From assembly GCA_964563585.1 (NCBI GenBank), contig CAZLXG010000061.1, forward strand, positions 1-12,088: a DNA stretch of 12,088 nt, read 5' to 3'. This DNA comes from CAZLXG01 sp964563585 (GTDB taxonomy: Bacteria > Bacteroidota > Bacteroidia > Flavobacteriales > Flavobacteriaceae). Positions 1-5,094 of this stretch are shown piece after piece. The stretch's first letter is position 1. Every line of letters begins with the position of its first letter. The position numbers and the translations under genes were made by a program. Below the pieces are notes generated by a model. That model saw only the letters and a list, made by a program, of their open reading frames with translations. It had not been told where the DNA came from and ran no database searches.

Positions 1-29
1 AACTAATTATATAGTAATATTTATTATCG

Positions 30-67
30 ATATCCTGTAAATAAGTCAGGATATAGTCTTTTTTTTT
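30..67 (+). terminator. Intrinsic terminator of a gene left of the window
   Basis: Perfect 8-bp stem, ATATCCTG (30-37) with CAGGATAT (47-54), a 9-nt loop, then nine Ts at 59-67. The T tract on the plus strand implies that a plus-strand gene ends just left of the window. No coding sequence for that gene is visible here. Confidence 0.75.
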
Positions 68-117
68 GTTATTGTTACCTTGTAAATATAATCAAATTTC
101 ATGCTAGTTGCTAACCC

Positions 118-272
118 GCGTTAGCGATTGTAGTGGTATCCTTTTTAAAAGAAAGAGAACTGAATTAAGCTTTGTTTTAACTAAAAATTAACAAATTATC
201 ACGTCGCTCACTCTTCGCAATGACGTTTTAAAAAGATATAACGGAAAGCGCGACCCTTTTCGGGTAACGCCC
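118..272 (-). repeat. Dispersed repeat, copy 1 (inverted relative to copy 2)
   Basis: The reverse complement of this stretch matches 2692-2842. The leading 58 nt are 53/58 identical: they start GGGCGTTACCCGAAAAGGGT and run through TATATCTTTTT to CATTGCGA. The closing 29 nt, ending in CTACAATCGCTAACGC, have three mismatches. The roughly 68-nt middle is poorly conserved apart from a GACG...AATTTGTTAA stretch. The leading block can form either an ACCC/GGGT or a CCCGA/TCGGG stem. It lies between the upstream terminator and the rho terminator, so it is outside genes. It looks like a non-coding dispersed repeat of a kind I recall from flavobacterial genomes. No transposase or ORF is present. Confidence 0.75.
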
Positions 273-286
273 AAAAATTAAGCAAA

Positions 287-312
287 GAAAAAGCCTTGAT
301 TTCTCAAGGCTT
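287..312 (-). terminator. rho intrinsic terminator
   Basis: Read on the minus strand, a perfect 9-bp stem AAGCCTTGA / TCAAGGCTT (304-312 with 291-299) encloses a GAAA tetraloop and is followed by a short T run (287-290, continuing from the stem). It starts 25 nt after the rho stop codon, so it is assigned to rho. Confidence 0.8.
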
Positions 313-337
313 AGTTATTTTAATAAAAGTATTTTTA

Positions 338-1981
338 TTATCCGTTCATAGAAATTAAAAACTCTTCGTTATTTTTTGTTTGTTTAAAGCGTTCGTTAAT
401 GAATTCCATTGCTTCAACAGGATTCATATCTGCAAGGTATTTACGCATTACCCACATACGTTGCATGGTTGTTGGATCTAATAGAATATCGTCGCGACGT
501 GTGCTTGAAGACGTTAAATCGATTGCTGGGTAAATTCTACGGTTAGATATTTTTCTATCTAATTGCAGTTCCATATTACCAGTTCCTTTAAATTCTTCGA
601 AGATTACTTCGTCCATTTTAGAACCTGTTTCGGTAAGTGCCGTTGCGATAATGGTTAGCGAACCACCATTTTCAATATTTCTGGCAGCACCAAAGAAACG
701 TTTTGGTTTGTGTAAGGCATTAGCATCTACACCACCACTTAATATTTTACCTGATGCTGGTTGTACGCTATTATAAGCTCTTGCTAAACGTGTGATAGAA
801 TCTAAAAGGATAACCACATCGTGACCACATTCTACCAATCGTTTTGCTTTTTCAAGAACGATATTAGCTATTTTTACGTGTTCGTGTGCTTCTTTGTCGA
901 ATGTTGATGCGATAACTTCGCCTTGAACATTACGTTGCATATCGGTAACTTCTTCTGGACGTTCATCAATTAATAAAATCATTTGATAAACTTCTGGATG
1001 ATTTGCCGCAATAGCATTTGCCACGTCTTTTAATAACATGGTTTTACCAGTTTTTGGTTGCGATACAATCATACCACGTTGCCCTTTACCAATAGGTGAG
1101 AACAAATCCATAATTCTAGTAGAAATTGTACTTTGCCTACCTGCAAGGTTAAATTTTTCTTGTGGAAATAATGGTGTTAAATGCTCGAAAGAAACCCGGT
1201 CTCTTACTACATCTGGATTTTGACCATTAATTTTACTTACTTTAATTAATGGAAAATATTTTTCTCCTTCTTTAGGTGGTCTTACATGTCCTAAAACAGT
1301 ATCTCCAACTTTTAAACCGAATAAACGTATTTGCGATTGTGATACATAAATATCATCTGGTGATGATAAATAGTTATAATCAGACGAACGTAAAAAACCG
1401 TATCCGTCTTGCATAACATCTAAAACACCTTCACTTTCAATAATAGCATCAAATTCGAAATCTGGTTCACGATAGCGGTTTCTACTATCTTTATTTCCTT
1501 TATCAACATTACCATTTTTTTGGTTTTTGTGTTGATTTCTTTGTTGATTTTGATTTCTCTGTTGACGAGAATCTTTATTATTATCGTTTTCCGGTCTTGG
1601 TCTTGGTCTCGGTCTCGGCGTATGTTTCGACTTTTGCTCTTCTTTCTTTTCAGCAACTACTGGTTTTTCTTGAGTCTCAGCCGTTTTGTTTTCAGTTTCA
1701 GGAGCTTTATTTTCTTCTACTGGTTTTTCTTCTACTGGTTTCTCTTCTTTTTTAGGCGTATTTTTATTTGGTCGTTGTACGCGTTGTCTAGGTTTCCTGT
1801 TTTCTGTAGGTTTAGCAGGAGTAACAGCTGCTGCTGCTTTTGGATTTGCTGCTTGTAAATCTAGTATTTGATATACTAAGTCTAATTTTTTTAAAGAACG
1901 GAACTTAGGGACCTTTAATTCTTTTGCAATCTCTTGTAATTCAGAGAGTTTTTTTTCTTTTAGTTGTGAAATTTCAAACAT
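338..1981 (-). CDS. rho: Transcription termination factor Rho
   Basis: Hexameric RNA-dependent ATPase/helicase that releases transcripts from RNA polymerase in the cytoplasm. The N-terminal Rho helix-extended domain covers about residues 1-45 (KKLSELQEIAKEL). The S1/cold-shock-like RNA-binding domain covers about 178-255 (GVLDVMQDGYGFLR). The ATPase core has Walker A QPKTGKT at 308-314, Walker B VVILLDS at 389-395 and the Q-loop SGGVDANAL at 415-423. At 547 aa it exceeds the 419 aa of E. coli Rho by about 128. The difference is a low-complexity block at about 46-175: Lys/Glu/Pro-rich with two KPVEE units, then four Arg-Pro repeats (123-130), then Asn/Gln/Arg/Lys-rich. Such inserts are known in Bacteroidota Rho. 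The ATG at 1981 is chosen because MFEISQLKEKKLSELQEIAK begins as in relatives. It diverges from the DUF4293 gene and has its own terminator. Confidence 0.97.
   Translation of the reverse strand: MFEISQLKEKKLSELQEIAKELKVPKFRSLKKLDLVYQILDLQAANPKAAAAVTPAKPTENRKPRQRVQRPNKNTPKKEEKPVEEKPVEENKAPETENKTAETQEKPVVAEKKEEQKSKHTPRPRPRPRPENDNNKDSRQQRNQNQQRNQHKNQKNGNVDKGNKDSRNRYREPDFEFDAIIESEGVLDVMQDGYGFLRSSDYNYLSSPDDIYVSQSQIRLFGLKVGDTVLGHVRPPKEGEKYFPLIKVSKINGQNPDVVRDRVSFEHLTPLFPQEKFNLAGRQSTISTRIMDLFSPIGKGQRGMIVSQPKTGKTMLLKDVANAIAANHPEVYQMILLIDERPEEVTDMQRNVQGEVIASTFDKEAHEHVKIANIVLEKAKRLVECGHDVVILLDSITRLARAYNSVQPASGKILSGGVDANALHKPKRFFGAARNIENGGSLTIIATALTETGSKMDEVIFEEFKGTGNMELQLDRKISNRRIYPAIDLTSSSTRRDDILLDPTTMQRMWVMRKYLADMNPVEAMEFINERFKQTKNNEEFLISMNG
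1593..1616. repeat. Hexanucleotide microsatellite inside rho
   Basis: Four tandem copies of GGTCTY on the plus strand encode the Arg-Pro repeat of the Rho insert on the minus strand. Copy-number change would add or remove Arg-Pro pairs without shifting the frame. Confidence 0.8.
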
Positions 1982-2061
1982 TTATGTTTAATTGAATGTA
2001 ATATATGTGAATATAATTTGAGTTATTCTGAAAAAAATATTGATTTTTTATCCGGAGAAAT

Positions 2062-2084
2062 AACAACCTGCAATTGTGGTTGTT
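2062..2084. other. Hairpin in the rho/DUF4293 divergent region
   Basis: Seven-bp perfect inverted repeat AACAACC (2062-2068) / GGTTGTT (2078-2084) with a 9-nt loop centred on CAATTG. The octamer CTGCAATT occurs inside it (2068-2075) and again at 2097-2104. It lies 81-103 nt upstream of the rho start, so it could be part of a rho leader or an operator. No T tract follows on either strand. Function is unknown. Confidence 0.4.
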
Positions 2085-2150
2085 GTGAATTATTACTGCA
2101 ATTATACAACTTTATTTTAATTTTTAATACTAATTGTTTAAAGAAACTAC

Positions 2151-2158
2151 TATTTTTG
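2151..2158 (+). promoter_or_regulatory. Putative -7 promoter element of the DUF4293 gene
   Basis: TATTTTTG matches the Bacteroidota -7 consensus TAnnTTTG and lies 22 nt before the ATG at 2181, giving a leader of roughly 16 nt. No TTG lies at the usual distance of about 19 nt upstream, so this is a half-match only. Confidence 0.45.
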
Positions 2159-2180
2159 CTATCTAGTTTTATAAAAACAG

Positions 2181-2591
2181 ATGTTACAACGTATTCAAAC
2201 TATATACTTATTATGTGCCGCAGGAATTTCTGCTGGACTAATTTTTGTATTCAATTTATGGATAACAAATGCAGGTAATATAGTATTTGCAAAAGATAAA
2301 GTGTTGTATTTAGGTTTGTTTCTAGGCTCTGCTATTTTATCATTAATAGCCATTTTTATGTTTAAAAACAGGAAACTTCAATTTGTATTGGGGCGACTTA
2401 ACATCATATTAAACTTTATTTTATTAGGATTTTTTGTGTATTTATCTCTAAATATATCTGGAGAAACGGCGGTTTCTGAGAAAGGTATTGGGATGTTCAT
2501 TCCTATTATTTCTATCGTGTTATTGGTATTAGCCAATAAGGCCATTAAGAAGGATGAAGACCTCGTAAAATCTGTAGATAGATTACGATAA
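2181..2591 (+). CDS. DUF4293 family integral membrane protein
   Basis: Small membrane protein of unknown function, 136 aa. The opening MLQRIQTIYLL is characteristic of the DUF4293 family, which I know from Bacteroidota and which often lies beside rho. Four hydrophobic segments suggest four transmembrane helices, at about residues 7-28, 42-61, 71-91 and 104-121. The C-terminus is a short charged tail (KKDEDLVKSVDRLR). It has no catalytic motif and no cleavable signal peptide. It is transcribed divergently from rho and ends at a strong terminator, so it is probably monocistronic. The start is the ATG just downstream of a TAnnTTTG element. The family assignment is confident; no role can be inferred. 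Confidence 0.85.
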   Translation: MLQRIQTIYLLCAAGISAGLIFVFNLWITNAGNIVFAKDKVLYLGLFLGSAILSLIAIFMFKNRKLQFVLGRLNIILNFILLGFFVYLSLNISGETAVSEKGIGMFIPIISIVLLVLANKAIKKDEDLVKSVDRLR

Positions 2592-2617
2592 ACCTAACAT
2601 AATAGTAATAGTGCGTA

Positions 2618-2647
2618 AAACCCAAGGCGAAAGCTTTGGGTTTTTTT
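2618..2647 (+). terminator. Terminator of the DUF4293 gene
   Basis: Eleven-pair stem (8 bp AAACCCAA/TTGGGTTT, one G-T wobble, then GC/GC) capped by a GAAA tetraloop, with seven Ts at 2641-2647. It begins 27 nt after the stop codon. Confidence 0.88.
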
Positions 2648-2691
2648 GTTGCTTCGAGTTAAATTCTGAAATAATTTTGTATCAAAAAGTT

Positions 2692-2842
2692 GGGCGTTAC
2701 CCGAAAAGGGTCGGGCTTTCTGCTATATCTTTTTTAAACGCCATTGCGAGTACGAAGGACGCAGCAATCTGTTAAATATAAGTTCTAAATAACCTTTATT
2801 TTTATTAGTATTAAAAAAGGATGCCGCTACAATCCCTAACGC
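2692..2842 (+). repeat. Dispersed repeat, copy 2
   Basis: Direct counterpart of the reverse complement of 118-272, with the same GGGCGTTACCCGAAAAGGGT start, TATATCTTTTTT and CATTGCGA blocks and a CTACAATCCCTAACGC end. The middle (about 2750-2812) has diverged. It sits in the convergent gap between the DUF4293 terminator and the end of the phosphoesterase gene, so both copies lie at gene 3' ends. The remaining sequence up to 2893 shows nothing recognisable. Confidence 0.75.
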
Positions 2843-2893
2843 ACCTACCAAAGAACATAGTTTAATTAAATAATAATATGCCGTAATAATAAG

Positions 2894-2919
2894 AAAGTCC
2901 TTCCTCTTGAAAAGGATTT
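2894..2919 (-). terminator. Weak terminator of the phosphoesterase gene
   Basis: On the minus strand AAATCCTT (2912-2919) pairs with AAGGACTT (2895-2902) with one A-C mismatch. The loop is 9 nt, and an interrupted T-rich stretch follows (TTTCTTATTATT). The stem overlaps the stop codon at 2918-2920. Confidence 0.45.
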
Positions 2920-3409
2920 AAGGTGAGAATTCAATAACTTCTAAATTATCAATTTTACTACCATCAATAGTAAAACGAAGCATAGTACGTGTTTTATGAA
3001 ACCCATGTTTTCCAACTGCACCAGGATTCATGTGTAATAAATTCAGTTTTTTATCAGGCATTACTTTCAAAATATGCGAATGCCCAGAAATAAATAATTT
3101 TGGCGGATTTGCTCTAATGTTGTCACGAACTCTAACATTATACGCTTTTGGGTAACCGCCAATATGCGTTATCCAAACATCAACATTTTCACACATAAAA
3201 CGATTGTTTTCAGGGAACTCTAATCGTATTTTGGCATCATCAATATTACCATAAACACCTTTTAATGGCTTTAGTTTTTTTATAGCATCTGTTACTTTTA
3301 AATCCCCAATATCGCCTGCATGCCAAACTTCGTCAGCTAGTTTTACATATTTTAAAACAGCGTCATCAATATAACTATGAGTATCAGAAAGTAATAATAT
3401 TTTTGTCAT
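2918..3409 (-). CDS. YfcE/MJ0936-family metallophosphoesterase
   Basis: Predicted cytoplasmic two-metal phosphodiesterase of the calcineurin-like superfamily, YfcE/MJ0936 group, 163 aa, which is the usual length for this compact family. Metal-ligand motifs appear in order: SDTH at 8-11 (D9, H11), GDIGD at 32-36 (D33 as likely bridging Asp), GNID at 54-57 (N55), TH at 81-82 (H82) and GHSH at 109-112. Characterised relatives hydrolyse bis-p-nitrophenyl phosphate and similar diesters, but the physiological substrate is generally unknown and cannot be read here. The ATG at 3409 begins MTKILLLSDTH, the normal family start. It is convergent with the DUF4293 gene. The upstream region is AT-rich with no clear TTG-N19-TAnnTTTG promoter. 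The family call is firm; the exact reaction is not known. Confidence 0.92.
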   Translation of the reverse strand: MTKILLLSDTHSYIDDAVLKYVKLADEVWHAGDIGDLKVTDAIKKLKPLKGVYGNIDDAKIRLEFPENNRFMCENVDVWITHIGGYPKAYNVRVRDNIRANPPKLFISGHSHILKVMPDKKLNLLHMNPGAVGKHGFHKTRTMLRFTIDGSKIDNLEVIEFSP

Positions 3410-3522
3410 TTATAAGTGTTGTAAAATATATTGGTAAAGTTATAGATAATTGTTTTAATCTGTTATGAAATTAAAAGGTTGATGATGAATTTTTATTGAC
3501 CTTGTCAGAAAAAAACGATAAC

Positions 3523-3790
3523 TTCGTTTAACACTCTATAAAAATAATTGTGGTGGTGTGCTTAAACAAAGGTAGTGCCTGTTTGCTACACCTGATTTTT
3601 CCTTCGGAAAATCTTCGTACGCAAATTGNNNNNNNNNNNNNNNNNNNNNNNNNNNNNNNNNNNNNNNNNNNNNNNNNNNNNNNNNNNNNNNNNNNNNNNN
3701 NNNNNNNNNNNNNNNNNNNNNNNNNNNNTTTTCCTTCGGAAAATCTTCGTACGCAAATTGCAACTATTCTTATACAAACAGGTTAGCATA
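3523..3790 (+). repeat. Palindromic structured repeat element containing a sequence gap
   Basis: Outer arms TATAAAAATAATTG (3537-3550) and CAACTATTCTTATA (3761-3774) are complementary at 12 of 14 positions. A second pair, CCTGTTTG (3578-3585) and CAAACAGG (3775-3782), is perfect. Inside lie GGTGT/ACACC and a hairpin GATTTTTCC-TTC-GGAAAATC (3594-3613). With the gap removed and the duplicated 32 bp merged, the element is about 136 bp and folds into a long stem with internal hairpins. It resembles palindromic intergenic repeats I recall from flavobacteria. No ORF is credible within it. It lies directly upstream of the CPBP gene, and the stretch 3410-3522 before it shows nothing but AT-rich sequence. 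Confidence 0.6.
3629..3728. other. Assembly gap of 100 Ns
   Basis: Exactly 100 undetermined bases, the conventional placeholder for a gap of unknown size. The 32 bp immediately left (3597-3628) and the 32 bp immediately right (3729-3760) are identical. The two contigs therefore end on the same sequence, and the true distance may be zero or negative. Confidence 0.95.
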
Positions 3791-3810
3791 ATTTAAAATC
3801 AACCAAGTAA

Positions 3811-4506
3811 ATGATAGGAATATTAGTCGCAATTACCATTTCGTGGTTACTGCTATATTTAATTGAAAAGAAGAATATTTTAGCATTAGGATTTCTTCCA
3901 ATGGTCAAAAGATTAAAACAATTCCTAATTGGATTTCTAATTACTGGAATACTTTGCGTTCTCGTTCAATACTTAGAATCATATCTTAAATCATCTATTT
4001 GGGTTTTAAATGAAAATATTACTGGCGAAATTATTTTAAAATCATTTTGGTGGGATTTTAAATCTGTATTAACAGAAGAACTTATTTTCCGTGGAGCACT
4101 ACTCTATATTCTAATCCGAAAAATTGGTTCGAAAAAGAGTATTTTAATTTCTGCAATTGCGTTCGGAATCTATCATTGGTTTTCATATGGAGTTTTAGGA
4201 AATGTTATGGCAATGATTTTAGTATTTATAGGAACTGGACTAATGGGTTATGCTTGGGCTTGGGCATTTTCGAAAACCAAATCTTTAATGCTTCCTTTTG
4301 GATTTCATTTAGGCTGGAATTTTATTTACAATACTATATTTTCAAAAGGTCCTTTAGGGGAGTTATTCCTAATTTCTCAAGGCGGAAAAGAATTAACTGA
4401 TTGGACTTCGCTTTTGAACTTTGTAACGGGATTGGTCTTAGTTCCAATTTTGATATTGATTTATGTTAAATGCTTTGTGAAAGATGAAACAAAATCGAAA
4501 ATATAA
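3811..4506 (+). CDS. CPBP-family intramembrane metalloprotease (Abi/CAAX-like)
   Basis: Polytopic membrane protein of 231 aa in the CPBP (CAAX protease and bacteriocin-processing) family, PF02517. All three family motifs are present: EELIFRG with E89, E90 and R94; FGIYH with F118 and H122; HLGWN with H166 and N170. Hydrophobic segments occur at about residues 1-18, 36-56, 111-128, 132-152, 158-177 and 201-222. Family members cleave within or near membranes; in bacteria some give bacteriocin self-immunity, and the substrate here is unknown. The ATG at 3811 gives a short N-terminus that starts directly in a membrane helix, so an upstream start or an N-terminal truncation cannot be excluded. It lies next to the palindromic repeat and is convergent with rpsT, between housekeeping genes, which suggests an accessory gene gained at this site. 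Transfer is inference only. Confidence 0.88.
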   Translation: MIGILVAITISWLLLYLIEKKNILALGFLPMVKRLKQFLIGFLITGILCVLVQYLESYLKSSIWVLNENITGEIILKSFWWDFKSVLTEELIFRGALLYILIRKIGSKKSILISAIAFGIYHWFSYGVLGNVMAMILVFIGTGLMGYAWAWAFSKTKSLMLPFGFHLGWNFIYNTIFSKGPLGELFLISQGGKELTDWTSLLNFVTGLVLVPILILIYVKCFVKDETKSKI

Positions 4507-4536
4507 CGGAATAAAAAACTATGCCTAACAGCTATT

Positions 4537-4565
4537 AAAAAAAGCCTCTCATTTCTGAGAAGCTT
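4537..4565 (-). terminator. rpsT terminator
   Basis: On the minus strand a 9-pair stem, AAGCTTCTC (4557-4565) with GAGAGGCTT (4542-4550) including one G-T wobble, has a 6-nt loop and a run of seven Ts (4537-4543, partly in the stem). It starts 28 nt after the rpsT stop. The CPBP gene converges on it and shows no separate plus-strand terminator. Confidence 0.82.
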
Positions 4566-4593
4566 TCATATATTTTAAAACTTTAAAAGAATA

Positions 4594-4845
4594 TTAAAGC
4601 GCAGCAATATGTTTTGCTAGACCAGACTTTAAGTTAGCTGCTTTATTAGCATGTATAACATTTTTCTTAGCCAATTTATCAATCATAGAAACAATAGAAG
4701 GAAACATTTTTTCTGCATCTTTCTTTTTTGTTAACTCACGTAATTTTTTAATAGCATTACGAGTTGTTTTATGCTGATATTTATTAATTAAACGTTTAGC
4801 TTCGTTGCTTCTAATTCTTTTTAATGCTGACTTGTGATTTGCCAT
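4594..4845 (-). CDS. rpsT: 30S ribosomal protein S20
   Basis: Primary 16S rRNA-binding protein of the small subunit body, 83 aa, close to the usual 85-90. It opens MANHKSALKRIRSNEAKR, the diagnostic S20 N-terminus, and is Lys/Arg-rich and helical throughout. The conserved C-terminal part HANKAANLKSGLAKHI is present. It begins only 25 nt downstream of the mature 3' end of tRNA-Glu on the same strand, with no promoter-like sequence in between. The message is therefore probably made as a tRNA-Glu/rpsT cotranscript that is freed when the tRNA is processed. The region before the ATG is A-rich with no Shine-Dalgarno sequence. S20 autoregulation is known in enterobacteria; nothing here demonstrates it. 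Confidence 0.97.
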   Translation of the reverse strand: MANHKSALKRIRSNEAKRLINKYQHKTTRNAIKKLRELTKKKDAEKMFPSIVSMIDKLAKKNVIHANKAANLKSGLAKHIAAL

Positions 4846-4870
4846 TTTGTTTTTTCTTTTATTAAAATTG

Positions 4871-4942
4871 TAGCCCGTAGGGGAATCGAACCCCTCTTAC
4901 ATGGATGAAAACCATGCGTCCTAGCCGATAGACGAACGGGCC
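4871..4942 (-). tRNA. tRNA-Glu (anticodon TTC)
   Basis: The 72-nt minus-strand sequence folds as a full cloverleaf. The acceptor stem GGCCCGT pairs with ACGGGCT (first pair G-T), followed by discriminator A. The anticodon arm CATGG-TTTTCAT-CCATG places TTC in the loop. The T arm is AGGGG-TTCGATT-CCCCT. The 3' CCA is not encoded; CAATTT follows the discriminator. It reads GAA/GAG codons. It is transcribed from the promoter at 5016-5045 and is followed by rpsT after 25 nt. It also lies 147 nt downstream of the proS stop codon on the same strand. Confidence 0.96.
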
Positions 4943-4947
4943 ATTTG

Positions 4948-5009
4948 TTTTAAGTACTTAAAAATTTAATCCTAATATACTTTTCAAATAACTTACAATG
5001 TCTCCATTG
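4948..5009 (-). other. tRNA-Glu/rpsT leader with hairpin and palindrome
   Basis: Between promoter and tRNA the transcript carries CAATG-GAGA-CATTG (minus strand, 5009-4996), a 5-bp stem with a GNRA tetraloop. A perfect 16-bp palindrome TTTTAAGTACTTAAAA (4948-4963) ends 5 nt before the tRNA 5' end. The palindrome may only mark a processing region; function is unproven. Confidence 0.4.
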
Positions 5010-5015
5010 CGGATG

Positions 5016-5045
5016 CAAAAATACAACTATTTTTAAATGTCACAA
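5016..5045 (-). promoter_or_regulatory. Promoter of the tRNA-Glu/rpsT unit
   Basis: On the minus strand TTG (5045-5043), a 19-nt spacer and TATTTTTG (5023-5016) fit the Bacteroidota housekeeping promoter TTG-N19-TAnnTTTG exactly. The predicted start is near 5010, giving a leader of about 68 nt before the tRNA. It lies just after the proS terminator-like stem, so the tRNA and rpsT need not depend on proS transcription. Confidence 0.78.
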
Positions 5046-5070
5046 TAGCTAGATAATTTTTTTTTAAAAA

Positions 5071-5094
5071 ATTTTAAAACTAATTGAAATTAGT
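5071..5094 (-). terminator. Possible proS terminator
   Basis: On the minus strand ACTAAT (5094-5089) pairs with ATTAGT (5084-5079) around a 4-nt loop, followed by TTTT, AAAA and TTTTTT. The stem overlaps the proS stop codon at 5090-5092. It is AT-only apart from one C-G pair at each end region, hence weak. Confidence 0.5.

Noticed and set aside
118..272. Dispersed repeat considered as a structured small RNA gene
   Set aside because: Only short alternative stems are visible, no promoter or T tract bounds it, and the middle is not conserved between the two copies.
1420..1871. Open frames overlapping the Rho insert in other frames and on the plus strand
   Set aside because: They are by-products of low-complexity codons in the insert. 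The products are unlike any family, and rho is clearly coding through the region.
2018..2278. 86-codon plus-strand frame overlapping the start of the DUF4293 gene
   Set aside because: It overlaps the real gene in another frame, crosses the promoter region and hairpin, and has no recognisable features.
3597..3760. Two identical 32-bp repeats with a palindromic core, resembling a CRISPR repeat pair
   Set aside because: Only two copies exist, they sit exactly at the contig edges, no spacer sequence is visible and no cas gene is nearby. A shared contig end explains them.
3536..3789. Open frames running through the N gap on both strands
   Set aside because: They owe their length to 100 undetermined bases and to the duplicated 32-bp sequence; their visible residues are translations of a palindromic non-coding element.
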